From: Gonatopus flavifemur
Taxonomy: Eukaryota; Arthropoda; Insecta; Hymenoptera; Dryinidae
NCBI GenBank assembly: GCA_018340375.1
Contig: JAFFJZ010000002.1
Coordinates: 41,808,001-41,872,000, forward strand
DNA: 64,000 bases
Reading direction: 5' to 3'
In this document: positions 12,353-23,789 of the stretch, in pieces
How the letters are laid out: every line of letters begins with the position of its first letter
Position numbering within the stretch: position 1 is the first letter of the stretch
Position numbers and translations under genes: made by a program
Notes under the pieces: generated by a model
Database searches by the model: none
The model's input: the letters and a program-made list of their open reading frames with translations, nothing else
Told to the model about the DNA's origin: nothing

Positions 12353-12679
12353 ATGCACATAAGAATTGTGCACTTATTTATTATGCACATGAAAAAATTG
12401 AATTAAATTTGTTCACATATTAATTTTAGTTGTTCCTAATACGTTTGATAAATGTGCACTGATAGTCGTGCACAGTGAATATTCCCAAAGGTGCAAAATG
12501 TAAGGTGCACAATCTTACATTTTATATTTTTCATTTTTTTTCATGTGTACAATTCAGTGTGCACGACTATCAGTGCACATTTATCAAACGTATTAGGAAC
12601 AACTAAAATTAATATGTGAACAAATTTAATTCAATTTTTTCATGTGTATAATAAATAAGTGCACAATTCTTATGTGCAT
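12353..12679. mobile_element. 327-bp near-perfect palindrome rich in GTGCAC
   Basis: Ends ATGCACATAAGAATTGTGCA are exact inverted repeats. The arms contain GAACAACTAAAATTAATATG and GTGCACTGATAGTCGTGCAC and pair nearly perfectly around a TGTAAGG..CTTACA centre at about 12500-12530. The near identity points to a recent insertion. Confidence 0.75.
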
Positions 12680-12802
12680 TATACATACCATGTCTTTTGA
12701 TGTGTTTCCATGGAATTATCATGTAACTACGTTCAAATGGGATTACCGAAGCGGTACATGTCTCATGATGATCATCATAATCATCTCGAATGAGTTTTAG
12801 AT

Positions 12803-13195
12803 TAGAGCCGGATCTAAGGGAGGGCAAAGGGGGGCATGTGCGCCGGGCGCCGAGGAAAAGAGGGCGCTTTCGCTACAGTTCGCAAAATGGGACATTCATA
12901 TTTCGATGAACTCAAACCTTGATTATTGCACAAATGGAGGTCGGATATTTGATGACAAGATATGTTTGCATATTACTTTCCATTATATTGAGCAAGGTTT
13001 CCTTCATGTCATTTTAAGATAAATTAGAGTACCCGAGTGGAAAAATTTTCAGAATTATATATAATTCAATCAACTTCTCGTATAACTTATATAAAATTGA
13101 ATATAAATTATATATAATTTTGTAAATTTTCCCACTCTAGGGGATCACGTGATTGAGTTGTGTCCCTGTCAACGAATTCCCTAGATCCGGCTCTG
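12803..13195. mobile_element. hAT-like non-autonomous element with GAGCCGGATCTA ends
   Basis: Terminal repeats are TAGAGCCGGATCTAAGGGA and CAGAGCCGGATCTAGGGA. The flanking octamers TTTTAGAT (12795-12802) and GTTTAGAT (13196-13203) match at 7 of 8, as expected for a hAT target duplication. The interior has a G/C-rich start (CGCCGGGCGCCG) and hosts a smaller element at 13032-13143. Confidence 0.7.
13032..13143. mobile_element. small MITE with GAGTGGAAAAATTTTC ends and TATATAATT arms
   Basis: The left CCCGAGTGGAAAAATTTTCA and the reverse of AAATTTTCCCACTCTAGGG pair, and both arms contain AATTATATATAATT. A related copy without clear ends lies at 22690-22790. It is nested in the hAT-like element 12803-13195. 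Confidence 0.55.
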
Positions 13196-13286
13196 GTTTA
13201 GATGCATTGGTTGGGAGGTGAGTTGAAGGTGAGAAATGATTCTTCTTGAATTTTTTTCCAACATCAACGAGTTAGCGGAGTTTTTC

Positions 13287-13572
13287 CCCAGATAACACAC
13301 AAAGAATTCTCTTTCAAGAGCAAGAATAGAATTCTTTAAGAACTCTTTTCGAACTAATAAATTCATAAAGAGCTCTGGAGGAGTTCAATGTTTGGGACAT
13401 GAACGAGTTCTTTGAGAATGCTGCAAGTATCGTTTGAGTACTCTCAAAGAACTCGTTAATGTCCCAAACATTGAACTCCTCCAGAGCTCTTTATGAATTC
13501 ATTAGTTCGGAAAGAGTTCTTGAATAATTCTATTCTTGTTTTTGAAAAAGAATTCTTCATGTGTTATTAGGG
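13287..13572. mobile_element. CCC-terminated palindromic MITE with AAAGAATTC arms
   Basis: CCCCAGATAACACA and the reverse of TGTGTTATTAGGG form the ends. The arms (AAAGAATTC, GAGCTCTGGAGGAGTTCAAT, GAACGAGTTCTTTGAGA) are near perfect inverted repeats around a centre near 13430. TT flanks both ends if the extra C is counted inside the element. Confidence 0.65.
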
Positions 13573-13589
13573 TTTTGTCTGTGAAATAT

Positions 13590-14270
13590 TAATCGTGTTG
13601 ATTCGATTCCATACATCGTGAATTATGAGAACAAAAATTTGTTCCTCCCCATACGGTATACAATTGATTGAAATCTTTATTTGCTTTTAGTTTCTCCTGA
13701 GTTAATCCGAAGTTTACTTTTGCTCGTATAAACGTTTTTATTAGTATATTCTCGTATCTCGTAGTATGACACGTTAGTCTCGAGCTAAACCGTTGGATTT
13801 TGTTTGCGAAAACATGCATGATAAGAACAGGTGATGCGGGTTTACTCAATTCGAGGAGAGGACGCCTTGTTTGTCAAAAATTTGCATGACATCTCGAAGT
13901 GGGTTGTGAGTTGCAAGTTCATATCACAACTGCAGAGTTTTCATCAGACGATACATGATTCAATTCAACTGTCAAATCAATATTAATTTCCTAATTTTCA
14001 TCAAGCGTCCACTTCGATAAATTGAATGATAATATAACGTGGAGGATTAATCAATCTTGAATCAATATCATTCGCAATTGATCAATGATCGTTACAGAGT
14101 CGAAAGCAACATCACGTTCTTTGATAACTAAACCATAAATAGAATTTCAAATGGTTTCGCATTTCGAATATGATTCTGCATTTACCATTGAATATGATAC
14201 GGTTTATACGCATTGGACGTTACGAGGAAATGACGAGTAAAGGATTAATTAGACTGCAACGTTACCAGTA
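13590..14270. other. unique non-coding stretch
   Basis: No repeats are seen. A minus-strand frame of 86 codons (13589-13849) has no recognised similarity and no convincing splice sites. Confidence 0.4.
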
Positions 14271-14633
14271 TTTCAAAGTAGTGGTGGGCGATATTTACAA
14301 AAATATCGACATTGATTGTAACTGAAATGTCGATATGCGATAAATATCGGAACCGAAGTATCGATATTCTTTCGATATTATATCGATAATATTCATAATC
14401 ACATATACACATGCATAAATATTGTCTAAAGAATTTGTTATGCATGAATACCATTTTTGAATTGGTATTCAAATACGGGAAGAACAGTCTGATTATATTC
14501 TAAAAATATTTTATAAAATACAACGAATTCAATATTTGTTTGGTATGAATAATGTTTCATTGAACTGAAGTTGTTTTTATCAACAGTGAATATTTAATTA
14601 ATATAAAAGCAATTCTCATTTATTTACAGGAAA

Positions 14634-14867
14634 TAAGGTAGATGACCCCATTTATGAACGCGACCCCTTTAATGAACGTTTTGGTGTTTGATTCATAGTA
14701 CTTTTCATTTAGTGCTTTAATTTCATCCAAGCATGACTGACTGGATACTAAATCAATCGCTGTTATGTAAATAAATTCAGAATAATATGCCATAGGAAAG
14801 ATATAATAGATAAACGATTGTTCGCTAATGGGGGTTAAGGTGTTCATTAATGGGGCCGGTCACCTTA
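14634..14867. mobile_element. MITE with TAAGGTGACC-type ends
   Basis: TAAGGTAGATGACCCCATTT and, reversed, TAAGGTGACCGGCCCCATTA form the ends, each followed by ATGAACG/CACC..CCCC repeats. Nested within the 14279-17948 element. Confidence 0.6.
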
Positions 14868-15160
14868 AATGTGGATTGATCAAAATCAAATGTGGTTATT
14901 ATTGAAAAAAAATCAATTCGCGCTATTCAAAGAAAATTTAGTAAATATAATTGAATTATTTTCTCAGAGCCCCTACCAGCATGGGAATGTGGATAGATAA
15001 TAGATGCTTTCGACATTCGTACAAAATGTCAAAATTCAATATCAGAACGCGAATATTGAACTTGAGATTTCCATGAATGTCGAAAATCCAAATATCACCG
15101 TCGAAATTGAAAAAGTGAATACACAATTCATAATTCAATGTATTAAATGTATGAGTGGCG

Positions 15161-16148
15161 CCCTGGTAGAAATGTCACAAGTTCTTCCCTATGACTGATA
15201 AGGCACTAAAGAGGGAAAACTAATCAGAAAAACCAGGCGAGGCGTTAGTTAATAACTGATAAGTTTGATGCAATTAGCGTTGGTTGGGTAAAACTAATGA
15301 GTGACTCAACATTATTCAATAAGTTCAACTAATTAGTGTTGGTTGTGCGAAACTGGTGAGTTACTTATCAATATTTGATAAGTTGAACCAATCAATCATG
15401 GTAGGGTAAAACTGTCTTCAATAACTACAACTTTTTCACTATGGGGATACACGGAATACAGAGAGATGAACTCCTCAATCTTCAAATGAATAAAATTATT
15501 CACACTTGTTATCGAATATACTAGCCCGTTTGAAAAATTTTTTTATAGACTTTTTCTTATACGTTTCCCTAGAATTTTCCTTAAACAAGTTTTTCTAAAT
15601 TTTTTCCTATTATTTTGCTTATTCTTTTTCTTTGATCGAATCTAGAAGTTTTTGCCAAGAACAAAAAATATATATTCACATATGCGGCGTTCTCACCTGA
15701 GAAAGAAACACTCCTGTATCGTGTTTCTATCTAAAGAAATCAGTGCTGATTTGACGTATGATTTAATATGGATAAAAAAAATCCATAAGGAATGCTTATG
15801 ATTAGAAAAAAAAATTTGTTCCCATCTTCCCACAAAATATTTTATTGTTTCTGGAAATTTTTCTCTCGTAACAAAGCCACTGCTCAGCGCCTCATCAGTT
15901 ACTAATAACCACCGCGTGAGGTACTGGTCAGTGCCTCATCAGTTACTAATGAACGCCATATGAGGTACTGGTAAGTGCCTGATCAGTTACTCGCCAGTGC
16001 GTGCTTAGTTCCCCTGATTAGTCCCTTGTTGGTGCGAGTGTTACATCCCTCATCAGTTACTTTTAAGTTTTCCCGATTAGTGCCTCATCAGTAAAAAGGA
16101 TGAACTGATTAGTACCTCATGATTTACTAGCGGGAATTTCTACCAGGG
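15161..16148. mobile_element. 988-bp CCC-terminated element filled with CATCAGTTACTAAT units, TSD CG
   Basis: Ends CCCTGGTAGAAAT are perfect inverted repeats and CG flanks both sides; inversion extends to GCG/CGC. The left third (15190-15420) and right third (15880-16130) hold many degenerate copies of a unit like CTCATCAGTTACTAATNAGTGC in opposite orientations. The middle (15430-15870) is different sequence. Nested in 14279-17948. Confidence 0.7.
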
Positions 16149-16325
16149 CGCTATGATCGAGGCATAGCGTCGCGACTCGTGAGTAAAACTCGTTTTGCGC
16201 GGCATTATACCTAGATTTGAACACTACAAAAGATTGCGGAGATTGCACCAGATAACATAGCCTCAGTGTTACCAGAAGGTGACATTTGTTAGATTTTACG
16301 TAACTTTCGACCCTCTCATGTAACA

Positions 16326-16550
16326 CACGGAAAAAATAATTTAGCTGCAGCAGTTAAGTAGCTAGCACGGACACGGACAGCCACTAAATTGGCTCCTGCA
16401 GCTGAATTTTAGCTGTTACAGCTAAAAAATTCGCATTTGTAGTCAATTTATTTGCGGTCACAGCTAGAATTTAGCTGCAGGAGCTAATTTAATGGCTGTC
16501 CGTGTCCATGCTAGCTACTTAGCTGCTGCAGCTAAATTATGTTTTCCGTG
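16326..16550. mobile_element. 225-bp CACGG MITE with TAGCTGCAGCAGCTA units, TSD CA
   Basis: Ends are CACGGAAAAAATAATTTAGC and the reverse complement of GCTAAATTATGTTTTCCGTG. CA precedes and follows the element. The arms carry AGCTGCAGC, GCACGGACACGGACAGCCA and GCTGTTACAGCT units. The copy at 61347-61571 has the same length, 225 bp, and also CA on both sides. Confidence 0.75.
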
Positions 16551-16977
16551 CATGGATGTAACATTTTTTTAAACGTTACCGTTTAAAACGTCCAGCTTTA
16601 AAGCAAGAATGCAAGGCTGAATATTGCCGCAAAATATCATGTCACTTTTGAACTGGAAATGTAACTTTTTTATAATCTACATGTAATATTCGATCAAGGT
16701 GCTCTGGCAACACTGCATAGCCTTCAATAGAGACTTCCCTCACCATCGAAGTTTCCAGACTGGTATATTCATGCTTCCGATAGGTGTTTTGAGTAAACAA
16801 GAGTCGATATGACCGATTCTAAAATTGTTCAATTTTTTTCATTGGCCATTCTATTTAATTAAATATTCTGATGAATTGATCTAAGGGAAAAAGTGCATGA
16901 ATTATGCACAGTTGGTCACTCTGACAAGAGAAAATTTTCCAAGCTAATGAAAAATTAGAAAATATTTTATTTTCCTG

Positions 16978-17819
16978 CACTGAAAAAAAAGTTTTGCTAA
17001 TGGTAACAAAAGTGTTTTGTTGTTTGATTTCTCATGACCATACTATATAATTTGATCAAGGGAACCAAAAGGATAAATCATTTTGTACCTCGAACTATAC
17101 TGATTTCGATTGTTATATGGTTAAAATCAAGTACATTTCTTGGTTACCCACAACCTTCGAAAAAAACATATTATTTGGTTGTTTTCACAAAACATATGCG
17201 GTTTTGTTCCACAAACAAAATAATTTTGTCACTTCATAATGACTTCATCTTTGTAGTGAAAATATTCTTCTGCATTTCTGAAACGTGAATTCACATGAAA
17301 AGTTTTCTGTCGGTAATAAAATAATACATTCTTGCATGGAAGAATACTTTGATTTATTACAATCATGTAAACTCGTGCACTGAGATGCATTGTTAATTGA
17401 ATCTTACAAGGAGATGTCGCAAGAGTCCGGAGCTACTTTTCAATGAAAGTCATGTGTACGTGTACCATAGATATTTGTGATGAAAATCATCCTCACTTCA
17501 ATTCTAACACGGCTTAGTATTTGAAGTTCGAGTTTGAAACATGAACACAACTTGATACATGCAACCTGTGTTCAAGTCTGCTGGTGGTGATTTTTTTTTT
17601 CAATTTGACCCATGATTTTCTCATCTGGACAAAATATTTTCAGTCTGCAGACGATATGATTTGGTTTCCCAAGCAAAATGTATTTACCTAGAAACCAAAG
17701 GTGTACAACAAAGAAATAATATGGTTTCCAACAAAACGTTTGGTTGATCACATTTCAACAAAATTCTTTTGTTGAAATAACAAGAGCTTTGTTGTTTTAA
17801 CAAAACATTTTTTTCGGTG
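16978..17819. mobile_element. 842-bp element with CACTGAAAAAAA ends and AACAAAA arms
   Basis: Ends CACTGAAAAAAAAGTTTTG and the reverse of CAAAACATTTTTTTCGGTG are inverted. TTTTGTT, TTTGGTT and AACAAAA-type words recur through both ends. A truncated relative is at 19800-19930. Nested within 14279-17948. Confidence 0.55.
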
Positions 17820-18344
17820 TATATATCGAATTTCGATATTTTTGAGGTAAAATATATCGATAACGATATATATCGGACAGAAAAATATCGATATATCATC
17901 TCAAAAATATCGATATCCACAAATATCGATAAATATCGCCCATCACTATTTCTAAGCATTTGAATTTACGGTGATATAACTCATCAGAAATCCAATTCAC
18001 GCAAGAATCTTTTCTTTTCACTTTTTTGTTTTGGATCGCATAGCGAGACTGCGAGGTGTAAGATAGTTTGTCTTATCTTTTCCTCTTTGCCAATTCTTTC
18101 TATCTTGAAGGGAATCTTGGAGAAGAATGCGATTGAAGAACATTGTTCCTCAACAACGAACTGATACACCAAGTGTATTTTGGAATTCAATTCTTGGGTT
18201 CATTGTGCAAGAGAATGATCTTAGTAGCAGATCTGAAATTCTACATTCTACCTCGTTCGTCAGTGTTCACATCGAATCGAGGGAACGTGAAATTTGAATA
18301 TGTTTTCACGTACCGAGTATGTTTTCTCTCGACACGAAGAAACA

Positions 18345-18930
18345 AGAATTCACTTCCAAAGCGGAATCTAATTTTGCTGGCTCCCTTTTGCAGGAGTAGC
18401 AAATTTTGTGAAAACAAACTATTTGCTATTACCGCAATCTTGTTAGCTATGACTGCAATTTCTTAGCTATGGTCGCGAAAAGTAAAAATTACCGTGAAAT
18501 TCCAGTAATCGAAAGACAAGTAAAAACTCTCCAAAGAATTACTGTGTTGCCTGTAAAAATGAGTGAGCTTTTGAACAGTTGAAAGTGATATTTTCCATAA
18601 ATTTCACAAAATGCACAGTACGGTAGAACCTTGTTTATCCGAGGTAATGGGGGGAGAGCCTACTTGGAGGGTTTACCTCGAATAATACGGAAACACACGG
18701 TAGAACCCTGTTTATCCCAGGTGATACGAGGAAATTTTACCTCGGATAATGCGGAGCTTCTGTTGATAGAGAGTCGGATAAGCGAGGTTCTACGATCACT
18801 GGAATTCCACGGTATTTTTTCAAATGAAATTCTCACAGTGTAGCAAACAAATTTTGCTGGAAAAGTCAACATTTGTCGTCGCCCCAGCTAAAACGTCGAC
18901 GCCATAGCTGACAAGATTGTTGTCAGGGCA
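18345..18930. mobile_element. GCAAA-family MITE split by a pogo-like insertion
   Basis: The left part (18345-18480) has AATTTTGCTGGCTCCCTTTTG, GGAGTAGCAAATTTT and GCAATCTTGTTAGCTATGAC. The right part (18840-18925) has TAGCAAACAAATTTTGCTGG and CAGCTGACAAGATTG-like words. The pogo-like element at 18619-18794 sits between them. Confidence 0.5.
18619..18794. mobile_element. pogo/Tigger-like MITE with internal duplication
   Basis: GGTAGAACCTTGTTTATCCGA at the left and TCGGATAAGCGAGGTTCTAC at the right form inverted ends typical of Tigger/pogo elements (consensus CAGTAGAACCTCNNTTATCCGA, from memory). TA precedes the left end. The left terminus is repeated internally about 78 bp further on (GGTAGAACCCTGTTTATCCC near 18700). 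Confidence 0.6.
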
Positions 18931-19139
18931 AAGGTACCCAATAAACTGAGAGAACTCTTTAGTTGTAGCAAATAAAATCAACATCAAGTAGAAAATTCAA
19001 GTTGCCTGAATTAAAATATAATTTTTTGCAATTCTCAGCCGAAGGGACAATAACCATACTAATATTTAGTTGGGGCAACTGAATTTTCAGTTGAGGTCGT
19101 ATTCCACTAACATTTTTAGTCACGTCAACTCAACAGTCT

Positions 19140-19740
19140 TCTCACAGCGAATTTTGTCTTCTATGTGCACAAACTGATGATTTTTCATGAAGAAAGATGA
19201 ATCAAAATGTTGGAAGAGAAAAGAAATAAACTGTTTGGGGAATCGATCAGAATGACTATGAGAAAATATGTTCCAGATGTACGTAACACAGTATCAACCG
19301 TTGATCGTTTGTATCATGGAACGGTACTTCAATTCCCATTAATGATCGCTTGTATTCCAAAATTGTAGTCTCTCTTCGTGGGCCGTATATGTCGATGTTG
19401 AACTCATGAACTGCAACACAATGGGTATTGAAGCATAAGCTTTTCAGCTAGAAGGATTTGATGATACAGCTTGCTTGTTTTGTAGTAAAATTACCTTCCT
19501 AAAATACCTATGCGGTATAGAATGTTCGAACGTATATTCGTATACTCTGATGTGATACGAGGCACCTGGGATGAACGCTAAAGAGAGATGAAAAGAGATA
19601 TAAGGGATATCTTCTTGTATCCATAATATCCTACGGTCTTATCATTTTGAAGTTTTGGAAATTTGCTTTCATTGTGTGTTTGTATCCCACACATGGGAAG
19701 AATTTATTGACGAAACATTATCCAAAGTTCAATAAAACGG
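19140..19740. other. unique non-coding stretch
   Basis: No inverted repeats, tRNA boxes or coding-looking frames are seen here. Confidence 0.4.
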
Positions 19741-19931
19741 GAACATGAGGGGCATTTCAGCGAATTTTTAAATTCGAAGGATTTCATTTTCCTCATTGAG
19801 AGAACAAAATTTACTAAAAAAAAATGTTTTGTTGCTGTAAAAAAATTTTTGTTGAAATTTGATCAACAAAACTCTTTGGTTGGAACAACCAAAATTTTTG
19901 TCGGTCAACAAAAATTTGGTTATCATAACAA

Positions 19932-20231
19932 CACTGTTAGAAAAGTTATGAAGTTTTTTTCATAAAGAATTTATTAAACAGAACTCACAATAAAATATTG
20001 AATTCAATAATATGATTCTTAATGCTAAGAATTTTATTCTTAATGTTGAGATTTTCCTTCTTAATTCTAATAACATGTTTATGGAATTTAATAAATAATT
20101 ATTACATTTCAGTAGGAAATTGTGAATGTTCATCAGTGATATTAAATTTAAGAATCAGTATTAAATTTAATAAGAAACTATGATATTTCATAAAGAATTT
20201 CGTATTAAATTTGAGAACTTTTCTAACAGTG
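19932..20231. mobile_element. 300-bp CACTG MITE, TSD AA
   Basis: CACTGTTAGAAAAGTT and its reverse complement form the ends, with AA on both sides. The interior repeats TTAATAAATT / ATTCTTAATG / AATTTAATA units in both orientations. It cuts off a fragment (about 19800-19930) related to the 16978 element. Confidence 0.7.
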
Positions 20232-20268
20232 AACACTTTTGACCTTTCAGCAAGCGCTTGCTGAGCTA

Positions 20269-20560
20269 TACTGAGGACCCAATTTCTTAGATTCAAAGAA
20301 AATTTCTATGCCCTCATTCTGATAAATCTTATTTTCAATGAAGAAAATAATTCATTGAAATGGAAAAATTTTCCATTGAATTAAAATCATATTCTTCGAA
20401 TTTAGGAGAAAATATATTTTTGTTTCAATTTGAAAATTCTTGGTCTTAGTTTGATGAAACTGTTCTCCATCGAACTGAATTTTCATCCATTGAAAGAAAG
20501 ATTGATTAGAGTGAGGGCATAGAAAATTTCCTCTCAATCTAAGAAATTGGGTTTTCAGTG
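20269..20560. mobile_element. 292-bp palindromic MITE with CTGAGGACCCAATTTCTTAG ends
   Basis: ACTGAGGACCCAATTTCTTAG on the left pairs with CTAAGAAATTGGGTTTTCAGT on the right. The arms share TATGCCCTCATTCTGATAAA and TTCTTCGAATTTAGGAGAA words. TA follows the right end; the left end has lost the first C. The sister copy at 39807-40339 carries an insertion. Confidence 0.7.
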
Positions 20561-20689
20561 TAACAATTCGGGATTGTAGATATACAGACTGCTAGAAAAT
20601 TTGCTGTAACAGCAAATAGTTTGCTAATTCAGCAAAACAGATTTTCAAATATCACTATTTCAGCAAGGATTTTTCTCTGCATGCTCAAA

Positions 20690-22690
20690 TACAGATAAAA
20701 ATGTATCCAGCCGTCTTTCGGTTAAACTCGATTAGTAAACATAATAGAAAAATTTGAATGAATCTTCATTTGTATTGAAGTGTAATCAATTTATCCGGCT
20801 TGTTAAAATTCACTAAAATGCCCGTTCCATTTTCTCCGTATACATTTCGACCATGCAAATTTCTAAACTATCGTTAATCAATGTTCAAATAATAAATTCA
20901 TATCCAAATTGTACATGAAGCTCGGCGGTGTCAGAAGTCATACTAGAAGATAAGGTTAGTGGACACAGTCTTTGTCATAAAAATACCAAATCGCATCTCA
21001 TTTGATTTTATTAAGTTTCCCTATCCTACTGGCAAGTTTCCAACACTATCTGCAGACTCTTATACCAGGAATTTAACAGGGATTTGTCAGCTCCATATTT
21101 GCATCAGCAATGACTATATTCTCACGTTTGTGCACATTTCTTTGATAGATCCATCCCGATAAAGTAATATTTCGTTCAGAGAAACAGATAGGTAGAAAAA
21201 TTGAACGACACTTGAAAGGAAGTAAAATATAGGATTGGAGGTTCAAGTTCATTCTTCAAACTGACTTTTGACCGGGAAATTCGTCTATCTTTTTCGAATC
21301 ATTCCAGGGTATATGATTACTTTATAGAAATTATTTGTTACATTTGCCACAGAGTTGTATTTCCTCTGGAATTTTTTCAAAGCATACGATATAGATCGAT
21401 ACACAATTGACTTAAAGTTTGACGTCTGGGATTATCCCGCACTTGTTGCAGATCTCACGTACATGTCATCTTTATATTGTATTTGTGTCAGACTTCGTTG
21501 TACTTTTTTTTCCAATCCTGGAAGTACCACATATATGATGGATCCCCGTTCTCTAGTGTTTTGTCTACAATCGACAAAACTATATGACTGATATGAGAAC
21601 TCCGTAACAAAATGGATATACAGAATTCACAGGAACTTGATAACCTCTCTCAATTATTGACTATTCGTTTGTTTCAAAATATGTCTCCCTCTAAAGAGAG
21701 AGAAAGAAAATTGTTTATGGCTGCTTTGAGAAAAATATTTGTGAGATAAAAGAAAAGTATGGTAAAAAACTTATGGATTTGTACGTTTTCTCTGAATTTT
21801 CAAACAAATCTCGTGATTTTCCAAAAAATATTTGGCAACTGACAAAAATTGTTTAAGATTTTACCAAAATTCACTAAAAAATGTTTGGTGAAAAACTTCT
21901 AAACTTCTTTTCGAAGCATATTGTCCCGAAACATAAATAAATTTCATTCTGTTCTCTCCCAGTATGCATACCACAATTCCAAGTAATACCATTAACGCTA
22001 ATTTTCATATAAGTTGCAGCTATATGATTCATCAATTATGATCTCAATTTAATGTCTAGAGTACTTTGTGCTTCCGTCTCCCTATTCTGGTCACCCAAGG
22101 AAGACTCACCTTGATTCATAATATTATCAGTGATTATGTATTCAGAGAGATTCTCACCTCTTTTATTAATTTATGTCTCTCCACACATCGCAGTCAAGAA
22201 TAACTTGAACGTTCAGTTTCTGACCAAGTTCAACTAGGTTAATAAACTCCTAAGCTTTTGAATAACTTTGTCCACTTTCCTCACGCTCTTCGAAGACATC
22301 GTTTAATGAAAGTAATCTGCAACATAGATAAGAAAATATTCTGTTTCGCCAATCCTACTGCCGCAGAATCCAGAAGTTTTCAGTTGATTAAACTCTAACG
22401 ATATCTTCGAAACTTCAACATCTTTTCAAGCGATTCCAAATTTTCAATAGAGTGATATTTATGTTTATGCAGCGAATTTGATCATTACTATAAAATGATT
22501 CCATCGGGAAGAAGATCCCCAATAGGAATTTGACAATGAATTCCTCATTGAAAACATGGCCCTGGTAAGGCTGCGATATGGAAGACACAGGGGAGGAAAA
22601 TTTCCAGTTAACGCAAAGTCGTTAGATTCCAGTTTGTTTTTCTTTCGCATCGATCCTAATGACGATTCCACATCAAAATCTGATTAGGAT
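20690..22690. other. repeat-poor stretch, no recognised gene
   Basis: Two kilobases with no inverted-repeat element. Short frames at 20959-21162 and 21355-21591 (+), and 22465-22671 (-), show no recognisable family and no convincing splice pair. The + strand frame ATGGCCCTGGTAAGGCTGCG (22556) reads MALVRLRYGRHRGGKFPVN but ends after about 43 codons. The stretch could hold regulatory DNA. Confidence 0.35.
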
Positions 22691-22857
22691 TAACTTCTTG
22701 AAAAAAAGAAATTTTCACAACTATATATAATTTATATATAACTGTTCATTCAATGTAAATTATATATAATTTTGAAAATTCTTGTACTTGTGTTGACTCA
22801 CCCCCGTGCAAAAAATGAATCAGCTACGGACGCTATTCACATTTTTACTTGAATTTT

Positions 22858-23256
22858 TCATGTTGTTGAAATTCGAATCTTTCACGGAAACGGAATGAAA
22901 ATTCAAACTGACGAAATCCGATGCACGAAAAAAAATAATCCGCTATGGTAACTAAAACTCAGATGTGGTAGCTACTTCGTGTATTTGATATTTGAATAGC
23001 TAAAAATATTGCCGCAACAGTAAAACGTTAGCTACTGTAGCAATAATTTTTCTTGCCAACGCTAAAACATACCTCCCGTAGCCAATTTTTAGCTATTCAA
23101 ATATCAACCACATCATTTTTATACATCTCAAATCAACTCCTTGAAACTTGAAACATCGTTGAAAAACATTTATTGCAAGATTATGAGTTTCTAATGGATG
23201 GGTATTTCGTTACTCGATTATCATTTCGTTGCAACAAACGATTTGAACTTTAACAA
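22858..23256. repeat. third copy of the 6438/6942 family with a nested element
   Basis: ATGTTGTTGAAATTCGAATC at the left and the reverse of GATTTGAACTTTAACAACAT at the right match the family ends. A block of about 180 bp with TAGCTACTGTAGCAATA / TAGCTATTCAAATATCAA arms (about 22926-23110) has been inserted after GAAATCCGATG. Confidence 0.5.
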
Positions 23257-23314
23257 CATAATTTTCCCGTTGCTATAGCTGGAATAATCACAGCTATGAA
23301 TATTTATAAACCAT

Positions 23315-23720
23315 CCCTGGTAAAAAAATCGGATGGGAACTCGGGTCAAACCCGGATGGGAACCCGACTCACACCCGGATGAAATTTCCGGGATTCCATC
23401 CGGGTGTATCCGGGGCCGTATACGACTTTTGCGGTGATTCTTCATCCGGACTCTATCCGGATTTTGATACTGAATATTTTTCGAGACTCTACACGAAATT
23501 GGGATAGAATTCATTCGTCTCCTTGTTCGGGTTTTATTTGAGATTCCAAAAAATATTTTGCCCCAAAACTCGGATAGGATCCAGATGGAACCGGATAAAG
23601 AATCACCGCAAAACCCGTATACGCGCCCGGATACACAGAATCCCAGTAATTTCATCCGGGTCTGAGTCGGATTGTCATCCGGATTACCATCAGGATTATC
23701 ATCCGGTTTTTTTACCAGGG
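23315..23720. mobile_element. CCC-terminated element filled with CCGGATG units, TSD AT
   Basis: Ends CCCTGGTAAAAAAA and TTTTTTTACCAGGG are inverted, with AT on both flanks. The arms carry reiterated CCGGATGGGAA / ACCCGGATG / TCATCCGG units and a long pair (ATCCGG..TGGAAC / AAATTGGGATAG). The 144-codon minus frame at 23221-23655 is a repeat artefact. Confidence 0.7.
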
Positions 23721-23789
23721 ATCACAGTGAGAAATCGTAGCAGCGGTGGATAGCCAAATGATTTAGCTGTGAAATTTTGGCTGTGTATA

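Larger units (their letters stand above)
14279..17948. mobile_element. 3.7-kb hAT-like element carrying four nested insertions
   Basis: Ends TAGTGGTGGGCGATATTTA and TAGTGATGGGCGATATTTA are inverted repeats. The flanking octamers TTTCAAAG (14271-14278) and TTTCTAAG (17949-17956) match at 7 of 8. Both subterminal regions are packed with ATATCGAT-type repeats (14290-14395 and 17820-17940). Between them sit other elements at 14634, 15161, 16326 and 16978; removing them leaves about 1.4 kb without a transposase frame. The shared termini, subterminal repeats and matching octamers argue that the two ends belong to one insertion. Confidence 0.65.

Noticed and set aside
23221..23655. 144-codon minus frame rich in RIRPRIHPDG
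   Set aside because: It is a translation of the CCGGATG repeat array of the 23315-23720 element.
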